DNA of 64,000 nucleotides from Otatea glauca (lineage: Eukaryota; Streptophyta; Magnoliopsida; Poales; Poaceae), in NCBI GenBank assembly GCA_036346275.1, contig CM070724.1, positions 50,469,038 through 50,533,037 on the forward strand, given 5' to 3'. The position numbers were made by a program, and so were the translations under genes. Shown here one piece after another: positions 36,177 through 47,360 of this stretch. Under the pieces are notes generated by a model. That model had not been told where the DNA came from, ran no database searches, and worked only from the letters and a program-made list of their open reading frames with translations. Every line of letters begins with the position of its first letter. Within the stretch, counting starts at the first letter, position 1.

Positions 36177-36551
36177 TTAGGGGCTGTTTGGGAGGGCTGT
36201 GCTTCAACTTTAAGCTAAAAGCCCCCTCAAACAGTATGGCTGCAAAGCAGTTGGGAAGTTAAGCCACAGCGGAAGCACCCTTAAAAGCTGCAGCCGCTGA
36301 GAAAGAGCTTTTCAGATGTGGCTTCGCTTGACCGTCTCCCATCCGCTCACTCCGCTGCCCTGCCTCGCCGCTCCACGTCACCTCCCCACTCGTCCGCCGC
36401 TGTGCTTCACTAGGTTACTGCCTCTCCGCTCGATTGTCCCCTAAAAGCTATAGCTGCAGCGGTCAGTTTGCCAAACGGCATAACAAGAAAAGCCACATCA
36501 AACCAAAAACAGTTTTTCAGCTCAGCAGCAGCCCCCTCCAAACAAGCCCTA
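36177..36551. mobile_element. MITE with ~19-bp inverted ends
   Basis: The left end taggggctgtttgggaggg and the right end, read inward as tagggcttgtttggaggggg, are inverted copies. The 375-bp interior has no coding sequence and is rich in agctgcagc-type palindromes. A second, truncated relative begins near 36626 (ggccttgtttggaggctgc). No clear target duplication is visible. Confidence 0.65.
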
Positions 36552-37833
36552 TGGTGCAACAAGAATTCATCTTTGATTATACATAGACAGGTAGAAAACC
36601 GAAAGCGACCGATTATTATTGTCTTAGGCCTTGTTTGGAGGCTGCAACTGGACTGAAAAGCTGTTTTTGATTTGTTGGACTGCAAAGTAGCTGTAACTAA
36701 CGGCTGTAGTTTTTCTTGAGATACCGTTTGACAAACTAACTGTGGCTTTTCTTAAATCCTCTCTTCCTCATCTCCACCCTCTCTCTCGTTATTCACTCTC
36801 TCTTCCCATGTCTCGTTTTTTCATCCTGTTCGTGAATTCAGAAGAAATGCATCGCATCCTCGTATCAATAAAAAAGATGAGCCTTTTCGTTTTGTAGGAA
36901 GCGATTTGTAGTATTTGATTGCTATTTAACGGGCAGCTTATGTCTGTTATCTCACACACTAGCTACATAAAGAACCGATGGCTGGTTCACAATTCACATA
37001 TGAAATTTTGCCGACTCTCTGTGTGACAGTACTTCTAACAGTACTATTTTGTGTGATGGGTACCATGAGGTACGGCTGGTGCCAAACCCAGAAATATGTA
37101 CTTCGAAATGGGTAAGACACGAGCAAATCTAAATATTTCCATTTTGGTTTTCCTCATTTTTATTTTTTCAACCAAGCGTAATTACTTTCATTTTGGTTGA
37201 AATAACGCCGGGTATTTTCCATACACTACTGAAGTTGTAACCAAAATTAAGATACGGTGATACTAGTTGTATAAATTTTCTGGAGACTATTTTTTAAAAC
37301 AAAAATCTACGTTTTGCGCTATTTTTTTCTGGTATTTACCGCTATTAATGTGAACGGACAAATAACCATCTGATCAATAAGATGCCCTATCACATTTTGT
37401 TATATCAATGGCTATTAGGATAACTCACATCGCATCACTTTTTATTATATCAGCCACTGCATATTGCTTTTAAATCTGCGTGGCCTATTCTGACTAGTAA
37501 CAAAACGAGCCTCGTCAAAAACAATCTTACCAAACCAAACCAATACTGGCGACACAATCAATGAAATTTCGATCTTATTCAGTCATCTTAAGCCCCACAG
37601 TTCGCGGTTGTGACAAATGCTGAGCATTTTGTTAACACTAAAGTAGCTGATCAAGGAAATGATTTAACCAAAGACAACTGGAGTTACTGGACACTCCAAT
37701 AATTCAAAAGCCATTCACAGGATGTTTCAGGCAGTTAAAAGGCTGCGATCAGGGCAACTCAAAACGTAATAAATAGTACAGCGCATCCCAATCGATCGCA
37801 CAAAATGATAAATTCAAAGATAATGAAACCAAA
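36552..37833. other. Intergenic spacer 3' of RPN12
   Basis: AT-rich with a truncated MITE near 36626-36760. No gene is seen. Bases just below 37833 probably include the RPN12 3' UTR. Confidence 0.4.
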
Positions 37834-40255
37834 TCATACAATGCGCTCCAGCTCTCTCGCATAGCTGAGTGTCTGGTTAATAAGCGGGGCAGATGGTATC
37901 TCCTTGCTTGGCTGGAACTCTTTGGCCTTCTGGAAGAAGACCAAGCCGTTCTTGATCTCCCACTCAGGGTGTTCCTGTCAACAATACAATACATAATTAG
38001 AATCTATATGGTTTGTACCACGTAATTCACATAGAAACATATATATGAAATGGGCAATTTACCTCTGTGATGTACTGGTGCAGTTCTTGGTCAGAGCTTA
38101 ACATCAGCATTTGTTTTGCATCACTTATTGACAAGTAATCAAATCCCTTCTCACTGCATCCAGCTATTTCCTCTCTGCAAGAGCAGAGCAAAATCACAGT
38201 GAGGAACTGCATAAAGAGTAAATCAACAAACCAAATTAGGGGCAGCAGCAGTAACAGAACTGCACTTACCTAACTGTTTTGGCAAGAAGGTCCATAAAGT
38301 ATACATATGTCTCGTGGGGCACAGCCTGTCGAGCACTCAACACTCGATTGTAGGCGCCCTCCATAAAGGACTGCTCAAGCTCCACCGCATGCTTGATGCA
38401 AGGATTATCTAGTGCTTTGACGGGCAGAAGCTCCAGCTCGGTGTGGAACTCTGCAATTCTATTCTGGACCAACAGCCTCAGAAGATTGAGCCCCAAAATT
38501 GGGTACTCCTCTGGTGATGGGGGGATTATGCCACTGCGTGAATCAGTATGATTTAGTATGACATAACATGGTATATGCAAAATAACAATTCCAACATGCT
38601 CCTAGATAAAAAAAAAAGTGCCCATGTGGACATGGGCAATTGAATTTTGTAGTTAAGTCATAAACAGATTTGAATTGACAAAGCAAACAGCTGACATCAA
38701 ATAAGATGTGAAAACAACTCTACTAAGATAGGGAAACATAAAATATCCACCGGCATAGTAAGGATATCACAGCTCACGGTAGGCCAGGAAATGGGGAGTT
38801 TGATATAAACCCAATCTACGCTTAACCTAACTCACAAACGTAACTTCCCAACCCAGCCCTTGTTACACATTTGACTACCCAATTGAACCTACCAGAGGTA
38901 AAACTACATAACCCATGCAAGCCTAACCCAATACACTATTTTGGGCTAACTCATTTGGCAACTTACACACAAAGAAAGCTAATAATACTTCTTTCATTTG
39001 TACTTACTGATTAGTACATGCATTGAAATGATAGGCTACACAATGCATAGACAGCAACAGAACTGACTAAGGGGTAAAAAGGAAGTAAGGAACAAACCAT
39101 GTATCCATGTAATAAGGTTTAAGCTGGCAGAAGTCCCTTTCAAATGCATCTTGATCTTCAATTTTCACACTCAAAACGACCGCATGCTCGTAAATATCCC
39201 CTGAAAGGTTTCAACATCACATTGACTTTAGCACTTGCTCTGTTAGTGATAATAGCAAGGTTTACATTAATTAACTGCACAATGTACTTGCTGAAAGTTC
39301 AATCGCTAAATAGGTGGGTCACAATGATGACATACATAACTTCCGCCAAAATATGGCATAGGTAACATCAATTAGCAAAACCGTTTTGTGCGTGTCAACA
39401 TGTGAGCTAAAATGTTAACCAAACAGAACATCCAATACAGTCTGAAAGATTGTGTGCAAAATGGGCAATAATAGTTTATCCACGAGTTCACATTATGAAC
39501 CATCAACGAGAATACATATTTGCAAATACTAGATGTGATCGCTAGGACAGTAATTAAGGCCGAAGAAGGAATTTAAGTATCTTACTCGCGATTTTAAGCT
39601 CCTCCACAGCGTTGGGTGTCTGCTGAAACGACGGTGCAAGGCTAGGGAACTTGGTGAGTAAGACCTGCAAGACAAAACACATATCAGTACGAGGGAATTC
39701 CAATCAAAATACATAAAATTTCCACCTCTCGCGGAACTACAGAGGCAATGCAATTATGCTCCCGAACCTAGCAAAAATCGAGCCTTTCTGCCACTAATCG
39801 AGCTAAACCCGGACGAAAAGTTAGTGAATAGACCTACACTCGGATCTAATAAACTAAAGCACGAAAAAGGAACAACACACCAGAAAAAACTCTATAAAAA
39901 TCCGGCCTTTTGCCCGCTAACCGCTGCAAACCACTCACACACCAACCCTCTCTACGGAAGAAACCCTAGAATCAAATCGAAACCGCCCCAAGCACCGCAA
40001 ACCAATCGCACCAGCGTCTCCGGATCAAACCAAAGCCCCCCCGGGGGGGTCGAGAAAATCGAGAAAACAGCCATCGACACGAGCCAAAAAAGTGTCGTCT
40101 TTCACGCCGGGAAGACTAGCGCAGCGGATGAGATCCAGGCCCGCGCACACCTTGAGCTGCGAGAGGAGGTTGACGCAGGCGTCGAAGTCGTTCCTGGCGT
40201 AGGCCGCCTTGAAGCGGGAGAAGAGCTGCGTCACCTCCGTCAGCTTCGGATCCAT
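37834..40255 (-). CDS. RPN12: 26S proteasome regulatory subunit RPN12 (PSMD8 homolog)
   Basis: A lid subunit of the 19S regulatory particle that recognises and processes ubiquitinated proteins; nucleus and cytosol. Exons on the minus strand: 40255-40151, 39664-39586, 39200-39098, 38533-38270, 38174-38063 and 37974-37834. They give 267 codons plus stop TGA, the family's usual length. All borders are GT/AG and phases agree. The protein starts MDPKLTEVTQLFSRFKAAY. The central helical repeats carry GLNLLRLLVQNRIAEFHTEL and HAVELEQSFMEGAYNRVLSA. The PCI-type C-terminal part reads LSISDAKQMLML...HPEWEIKNGLVFFQKAKE, and the protein ends SYARELERIV. No breaks or missing segments. The first exon is GC-rich with a 486-bp intron after it. 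The promoter side carries a MITE remnant at 40440-40530. Confidence 0.95.
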
Positions 40256-40600
40256 CGGCGGCGGCGGCGTTCGCTCGAGCTCTGCTTTTCTTCTTCCTAT
40301 TTTGGTCCCTCTTTCTTTCTCCCCCCTGTTCCGTTCGCTTCGCCAATCGCCTGTTGCAGAGTGGAGTAGAAACTAGAAACTTTGCTTGCGTGTTTGGTTT
40401 GGTTTGCTTTTCTAGTAAATAGCGGAGCTTTATGTGGTTAGGCCTATCGGAATTCCACTTCATATGTACTTCTTAAAAACCACGATCCAGAATCAGTTTA
40501 TAGAGAATCCAAAGTTGAAACAAACATGCCTTAAATTAGGACGGGTGGATGGCTACCCAATCCGTACTATGAGAGGTTGGCCTGGCCCCTGATACTACCT
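40256..40600 (-). promoter_or_regulatory. RPN12 5' flank with embedded MITE remnant
   Basis: Contains a pyrimidine-rich leader-like stretch (40280-40330). At about 40440-40530 there is a segment matching the right half of the MITE at 54080-54307 (shared cacttcatatg, gatccagaatcag and agagaatccaaag). No TATA box could be chosen with confidence. Confidence 0.45.
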
Positions 40601-41560
40601 TTCCTAATCCATGCAAGTTTCCTGCCTCGTCGTTGATTCGAGCCGTGAAGCAAGGCGGCTCGGCTCGATCGAAAAAATTACATCCAGGGCTTTTCCGAAT
40701 TTTTTTTACATATATGTCTTTTTTTCGGGAAAAAAATACGGTTATGTCCTTTTTCCAAAAAAAGAATATATATTACGTCTAGGTCCAAAAAAATACGGAA
40801 TTACGATTAGGCCTTTTTCGAGAAAAAAAACGTTCAGGTCCCTTTTTTGGGAAAAAATATACATCGCATTTAGGTCCTTATTGCGTTTTTCTAGCATTAC
40901 GTTTAATCCCTTTTGCGGAAAACACAAAATCCTTTTTAGGTCATTTTCATGTGTTTTCTCGATTTACTCTTGTGTGGAGCGTCGATCGTGCATTTTCTCG
41001 ATTTGCTCGCGTGGAGAGCGGCGTCCGCGGCGTGGCACGCCGCGTATAAATTTCTAGTACTACCTTTCCTAATCCCTGCAAGTTTCCTGCCTCGTCGTTG
41101 ATTTGAGCCGTGGAGCAAGCTGGCAGCCGGCCGAAAAAAATTACATCCGGGTCCTTTTTCGAAAAAAAATTACAGATAGGTTCTTTTTTCGAAGAAAAAA
41201 ATACGGTTAGGTCCTTTTTCCGAAAAAAGAATATATATTACGTCTAGGTCCTTTATGCGTTTTAAGGCTTGTGCTCGGGTCCTTTTACCAAAAAAACGGA
41301 ATTACAATTAGGTCCTTTTCGGAAAAAAAAAACTTTCAAGTCCTTTTTTTTAAAAAAAATATACATCGCATTTAGATCTTTGTTGCGTTTTTCTAGTATT
41401 ACGTTTAAGCCCTTTTGCGGAAAACACAAAATCTTTTTTAGGTCCTTTTTGCACGTCTTCTCGATTTACTCGTGTGTGTAGCGTCGATAGCACGTTTTCT
41501 CGATTCGCTTGCGTGGAGAGCGACGCCCGCGTCGTGGCACGCCGCGTATAAGCTTCTAGT
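40601..41560. repeat. Tandem duplication (~460-490 bp units) built of ggtcctttttcgaaaaa motifs
   Basis: Unit 1 starts near 40605 and unit 2 near 41068. Both begin ctaatccNtgcaagtttcct and both end in a gcacgccgcgtataa block. Within each unit a motif of about 25-35 bp (aggtcctttttNcgaaaaaa) recurs six to eight times. No protein-coding sense is apparent; open frames here follow the low-complexity sequence. Confidence 0.8.
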
Positions 41561-42820
41561 AAATAAGAGGACGATCGAAAAACGGCTGTCAAGATCTTTC
41601 AGCGGACGCTATAGCAAATTTATTGTGCCAATTTTATACTATAGTTCATACTGTAGCAATTTTTAAAGCCGATCCGAGCCATCTGTTGTCTCGATCGGAC
41701 GGTTCGCGCCTACGGGGACTGCTTAAGTTTCAGCCCATCTGTTGTCTCGATCGGACGGTTCGCGCCTACGAGGACTGCTTAAGTTTCAGCCCCTGTAGGG
41801 ATTTTACCCGATCCGTGTTCGACAAATAAGAGGTTGTCTAGCTAGTTTACGATGGCCACACGGCAATTAACAATAAGATTGTCAAAATTGCCATCAGTAT
41901 CGTAATATATTATAATCACTCTATCTTATTTAGATTGTTCTAATTCTGCTTCTATCTTAGGGTAGCTATAAAGTATTCCTTCTGTCAAAGTTTATTGGAC
42001 ATTTTTTCTTGGCACATATACTAAGAAGATATTGAAAACAACTAAATGCATGTGTGTAGAGAATGTAAAGTAAAGATTGATATATATTAGAGCAGATACA
42101 ATAACAAAACCCATTACTTATTCTATCTTTCATCCATATCATCTAGAGTAAGAAATAAATCCAGCTTGTACAATAAATATTTCTAAATGTTGTCTCTAAA
42201 GAAACACTTTGGCTATAACATTAAAGCTTGTACAGTAACTATCTCTCATGCATATCATCTAGAGTAAGCATACTTGCTCCAATACGGGCTTTTGATTGGT
42301 TATAGCACGTTATTTCCCATGCGATGTTGGCTGCTGCATGAGAGCCAGTTCTCTCCTATTTTTTCACTCTTCTACGTAGAACAAAGCTGATCATGTGTAC
42401 ATGCTAATAGTAAACTGAGGTGACCTTATTGTACTTGTCCTTAGAGGTATAGAGGGAACATCACACTAATTTTGTATTGAAATATAAAATAAACCTTATA
42501 TTTGTAGATAAGTCCACTAAAAAATAAGCTTTTTTTTTGTAAATTTGGATGAAGAGAGCACTAGTCTAAAACCTTCTATCTTTAAACATAGTGATATTTT
42601 GGTTCCATCCTAACCATGATCTTATGAACCAATCTTATGTCCTTAATATATTAACACGAAAAAACGATTCTACCTGTATAGTCAATGTCCTAAAATTTTG
42701 AGTATTATTGGTAGGGCGAGCTCCGTACAGACACTTATGAATATGAGAGAGTGAATTAAGTATATCCGATATGGGAGCTTATCGAGTAGGAACTACCATA
42801 CCATTGATGTCGGATAATAA
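41561..42820. other. Intergenic, AT-rich
   Basis: Besides the 56-bp tandem repeat at 41681-41792, this holds MITE-like phrases with two copies of atatcatctagagtaag (about 42136 and 42256). No gene. Confidence 0.4.
41681..41792. repeat. Two tandem 56-bp copies
   Basis: Bases 41681-41736 and 41737-41792 are identical except for one base (tacgggga versus tacgagga). Each begins atctgttgtctcgatcggac, a phrase typical of transposon-end remnants in grasses. Confidence 0.95.
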
Positions 42821-42978
42821 GATCTTGTTTAGCAGAGCTCTAGATTCCAGCTTCACCTGAGATCTGAATTTTATAAGCTAAAATAAAGTGAATTAAGTTT
42901 ATGTTTTTAGTCTAAAATGTAAACAAGATAACTCACCTTAATACTTTTAATATACCACAACTTTGCCAAACACAGCCT
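42821..42978 (-). mobile_element. Single inverted copy of the 19.2-kb tandem MITE
   Basis: Reverse complement matches the units at 19221-19612 (shared aacttaattcactttatttt and gaagctgNNatctagagctc) and retains the gtgtttggcaaag end that the tandem array has at about 19144. It is non-coding. Confidence 0.75.
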
Positions 42979-44056
42979 AAGAAGCAAAGATCTCAACCGT
43001 TATATCAATTTTGAATGGTGCAGGTCACTCGAAGGTGGAAGGGTCCTCCACATTCTCAGGTCACATTCAATCTAATGGCTGAGAATGTGAGATCGCTTGT
43101 TCATATTGTTCTATTTTTAAGGGCTCGTATACTTGGCATTTTCTCAATCTTAATAACATTTTTAAACTAGTCATAGGCCTGTTTGGAATGCTGAAATTTT
43201 TCTCCATTCATACAGGAATTAAACTATAAAATTCCTTGTTCCAAACTGTGCGTATTAAACCGTGCTTATTAAACCTACAATTTTCTCCTACATTGTTACC
43301 TCGTTTTGCATGCTCGTGGTACTCTTAGAGAGTATTTTGGCCAAAGTTTTGTATAAAAAAATTTATTGCAGAGTTATGTGTATGTCCCTAGTAAAAAAAT
43401 GTTCTAAGTATTTGACAACAGAATATTACAGTAACCACCTTCGCCTGGGGCTATAGTATGTCAAATAGTATGAGCAACCATTCTCCTACCACGTCAACAT
43501 TACATAAGAACATAAAAGAAAATGATAACATAAAACATCTGTTCAAGACAGGATATGATTTCACAACAGTTACCACTTCCAAATTTGCAAATTCCACAAT
43601 ACCATTCCTGTGATGTGATGCATACAGTTGCTTGTTTGCTCCCTACATTTAATCATCAATCACGGGCTAGACCAGACCTGGTTCATGAACCAGGTTTTAC
43701 CAGCATAATATTCCGATGCGATCGATTAAAAGAACCGATCGTCCACCGACTGACTATTCGACAAGACACAGTGGGATATCAAATGGACAGAATGCCTAAA
43801 ATGAAGCATCTAAATCTACCTCCCGGAGTCCCAGTACAGCATTTCTGGCCTCCCAATAGCTACTACCATTTGTCACTCGTCAGTAACTTCAGAGCATAGC
43901 ATGAACCTAATATCACCCAACGGTCCAACAAAATAAATCAGATGCAACCTAACAATCAACAAAGAGCAATATCTTGAATGGTTCAGTGTTCAATCAGAAG
44001 ACAATTATTGGCAAAATGAGGCCACACGGTACGACCTTCAGCGGCAGTTTAGCTTT
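42979..44056. other. Spacer 3' of the VIN3-like gene
   Basis: AT-rich. A stretch at 43000-43090 (gaaggtggaagggtcc) has a weak relative near 56145-56165. No gene is supported. The part nearest 44056 probably holds the VIN3-like 3' UTR. Confidence 0.4.
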
Positions 44057-46660
44057 CTAATGCCAAAGCTTGTAGCATGGAACCTTCGATTGAGCAGGCT
44101 TCTCCTTTTTGCAGATGACATCCATGAATGCATCCACCAGTTGAGTGACCAGGCTGGCTGGATCGCTGACAAGAGCATCGATGAAGGCACTCACGACGCG
44201 CCTCTCCTGTGCCGATGCCTTCAGGCTGAACCAAGTGAGGAACTTCACACGGAAGTCCTTGTCCATGTGCCCTTCGTGCTCAAGCCATCTGATCACCTTA
44301 ACACAGTACTCGTACTGCTGCTCCACATATTTTTTGCAGGCAGAATCTGGGGTGCTGCTAAGCCAGTCAGGTTTGCTTGGAGCTTCTGAAGGAGAGGAGT
44401 TGGAGCTTGCGAATGGCAAAACTTCTGATGTTGGTGGCAATTGGCTTTCATCATTGTCACTTGCACCATCCAACCTTGTAATCTTAGCCCGCTTAGAATA
44501 CCGGTCAGGGGACACATTGTTCTCACTTGAGTTTGTAGAACCCTTAGGTGAATCATATTGAGTGGCCCTCGGTTGCTTCTGCAAATTCAACTCCTTTTTC
44601 TCATACTGTATTGAATCCTCTTTGACGCACATGCTCTCAGAATTCTGAGTTGAGCACTGGCTGCTGCCACGGTCAAGGCTCTGTGTAGAGCATGTTGCCT
44701 CCCATTCACCAAACCCTTGTGTGCTGCCAAAAGGCAAAACCTTGAAGGAGTACTCAGTTGAAGGGCTAAGACCTGAAACCAGGCTCCTAGTATTTGGCCT
44801 CAGTACATGGCATGTGGGCTCTGCTGGATAGTTAGGCACCCTAGCATTTCGGTGCCAAACTTTGCAGCCATCAATATTCTCCTTAGCGATGTTATCCTGA
44901 TATTTCAATACAATAACCAAAGAAAATGGAGTGGTCTCCTCAAAAAGGATTTGGAGTTGGGGACCTGCGGAAGTAACTACCATCTGTTCATACACAAAAT
45001 TGTAGTCTGCATAGTTTGTAAGGACATCTTTAAAAATGTATTTTTCAGAACATTAATGCAATTAAGCCTAATTCTACAAGGATGAGTTCTCAGAATACAG
45101 CTGCAGTTAGTAAGTGAACAATAACACAAACTTACCTAGGGGTTCCGGATTATTGTTTGTCTCAAGCTCCAAGGTGCTATCCAATGTAGAGTCTACTATT
45201 TCTAACGCACATGAACAGAGTTTCTGAACAACAGCACCACAACTAAGCCGGTTCACAATGCCACGCCCCATAATTGCAGACACTTGATCCAATGCACCAC
45301 CAACTTCTTTCTCAAGTATTTTCACAGCTGAGCCGATTATGTTCGCCAGTTCCTTGTAATGTTCAGATCCTTTCACCATTTTATGGCTCAATGATAGACG
45401 CTCACATAGCACATCAACTCTTCTAGCTTCCCTTGCAATTGCTAGTAGCTTCCGCAGACTCCTGAAAGGGTTAAGAGGTGAAAAACGACACTTACAATTT
45501 CCACACGGAAGATATACAAATGACAATAATATTTGCACTACTCTTGGTAATGTTTCAAATGTGAAATCTCAAGCCCTTTCATCGTTCTTTTCTTTATAAA
45601 AAAAATTGTCAACAAAAGGATGAAAACATACAGACTGTTTGGTTGTGATGAAAACTAGCAAAAAGAAAAAATAATAGCCTATCACAACACCTTAACCCAC
45701 TGCTTAATTCATGACCAAAACTGTTACTGACACTATGAGTGAGTAGATTGAGACAACTCTCGTTCAAATTTTCCAGGTAAAGTGTGGCCTTCAAATTTAT
45801 TGGCACAAAAGACTGAAAAGAGTAAAGATATTACAGCTGAGCATCGCAAAGTGTGGATAGTTTTGGTCAGGGACTAGTACCACACTGCGCCTACTTAGAA
45901 TTAGGATAGAATGCAGATTTTTTTTTAGATAATTTTGTTTTCATATAAATGACCTTTTCCCTCTGGCATTTTTAAAGAAAAAACAGTCAAGAGTATACCT
46001 CATTAGCCAGTTGATCTTTCCGCAGCAAACACAGTAGAAACTACCGTCTAACTTGTTGCAACCATTCTTGAGAATGCCAGCTTTTTTATTCTTTAGAGCA
46101 CACTTTAGGTGACATGACACACCACATGAATAACTACAAAATGGAATATCAGAGCTGCAAACCAACCATAAGCTAGGATCCTTGTTTTCATCATATTTAC
46201 GGCAAATGCAGCAAGAGCAACGCTTGCAATATGAATCTCCTGCATTCAGAGTGGCTTGGCATGCAACATTTCTGCATATCAATAAACTACCAGCTCTGGC
46301 CTCTCTGCACGCTGCTGGGTCAGAGTTTACACTTTTAGTGAAATGCTGTGGTTGTTCCCCATTTGTTTTCTTTTCAGTGTCATCTTTGTTAGTCTGCCCC
46401 AATGAAGAAGCATTTGCATTATCATCCTTCAGTTGACCATTCTTTCGTGAAACTAATTTCAAGAGATAGGCAATCATCTTAGATTTTGAAACATTGGTGT
46501 ACTTCCTCTCTTTGCCCAGCTCGGCACAGATAAGCTCAAGGAGATCCCTACGGGTCCAGCATTGAAGAATCTCAGAGGCACCCTGTGGCCATTTTGAAAC
46601 TTCGTATACTAATTCTCTCTTGTCCTTTAGACTCATCTCATTGCGTTTTTTGGGATCCAT
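44057..46660 (-). CDS. VIN3-like (VEL family) PHD-finger protein
   Basis: VEL proteins are nuclear partners of Polycomb repressive complex 2 and promote H3K27 methylation, for example in flowering and organ development. Exons on the minus strand: 46660-45999, 45461-45136 and 44964-44057, giving 631 codons plus stop TAG with consistent GT/AG borders and phases. Domains in order: a helical N-terminal part (residues about 5-85, KRELVYEVSKWPQGASEILQ); an atypical PHD finger rich in paired Cys (about 125-220, CRNVACQATL, CKRCSCCICRKYD, CSYSCGVSCHLKCAL, FYCVCCGKINWL); a conserved linker; a fibronectin-III-like domain (about 330-420, LVIVLKYQDN...GLSPSTEYSFKVLPFG); a variable Ser/Lys-rich stretch; and the C-terminal VID domain (about 540-620, YEYCVKVIRWLEHEGHMDKDFRVKFLTW). 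It appears intact. A short upstream exon cannot be excluded. Which rice VIL member it matches is not decided. Confidence 0.92.
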
Positions 46661-46935
46661 CACAAATCCTGGATGAAAGAATCATGAGATTTAGCAACTA
46701 GCAAGGATTAAATTAAGTACACAAAAACGAAAACAAAAAGAAGTGTGCTGCAAAAGGACAGAACAAACATGCACATAGATATCTAAATACATAAAAAGCC
46801 ATATAGTCATATAATGTTGCCAACTAATTGTATATTGACACCTCTGGAGTCTGGATAAAGAGATTAATACACTATGTTTTGCATATATTTCTAACAAACT
46901 ATAGGCACGAAAATCTGATATATAGGACTCCGGGG
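46661..46935 (-). promoter_or_regulatory. VIN3-like 5' flank
   Basis: AT-rich leader and promoter region, truncated by a MITE at 46936. No clear core element could be chosen. Confidence 0.35.
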
Positions 46936-47326
46936 TGGGGCACCATGGTGCCTGGGCATCATGATTTCAAATGCGCAAATTCAAGCCATATTCGGGTATT
47001 TTTTTGAAAATTTTAGTTTTAGGGTATATTCTCATTTATAACAATTTAAATGAAACACATAATTTTGAAAAAATATACTCGGATTCAAAGATTTTGAACG
47101 AATTTAGATCGCATGCTTTGCTGATTTATATATAAAATCAACACATACCTACAATCAAACTATCATAAGAAAAGGGAACACTAGTTTGAATTTCAGTTCA
47201 AACTTATTTGAACTAGTTAGTAAACTAGTTAAACTCAACATCCTAAACATTCCAAAAAAAATTGCATGCAATATATAGGGGAAATTCCCGTTTTGGATCA
47301 TGGTGCTCAGGAACCATGGTGTCCCA
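46936..47326. mobile_element. MITE (391 bp) in the VIN3-like upstream region
   Basis: The ends are inverted over about 29 bp: the left reads tggggcaccatggtgcctgg and the right, read inward, reads tgggacaccatggttcctga. The interior is AT-rich, non-coding and contains several aactagtt palindromes. No target duplication was identified. Confidence 0.75.
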
Positions 47327-47360
47327 AGTAATTATATATAAGCCTTTTCTGTACTCCTAG

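Noticed and set aside
39824..40369. 181-codon plus-strand frame
   Set aside because: It is antisense to RPN12 exon 1 and its 5' flank, and does not resemble a protein.
40601..41792. CRISPR-like repeat-spacer pattern
   Set aside because: The repeats are tandem minisatellite units without unique spacers, in a plant nuclear context.
44060..44561. Plus-strand frames over the VIN3-like 3' exon
   Set aside because: Shadows of the well-supported VIN3-like coding sequence on the other strand.
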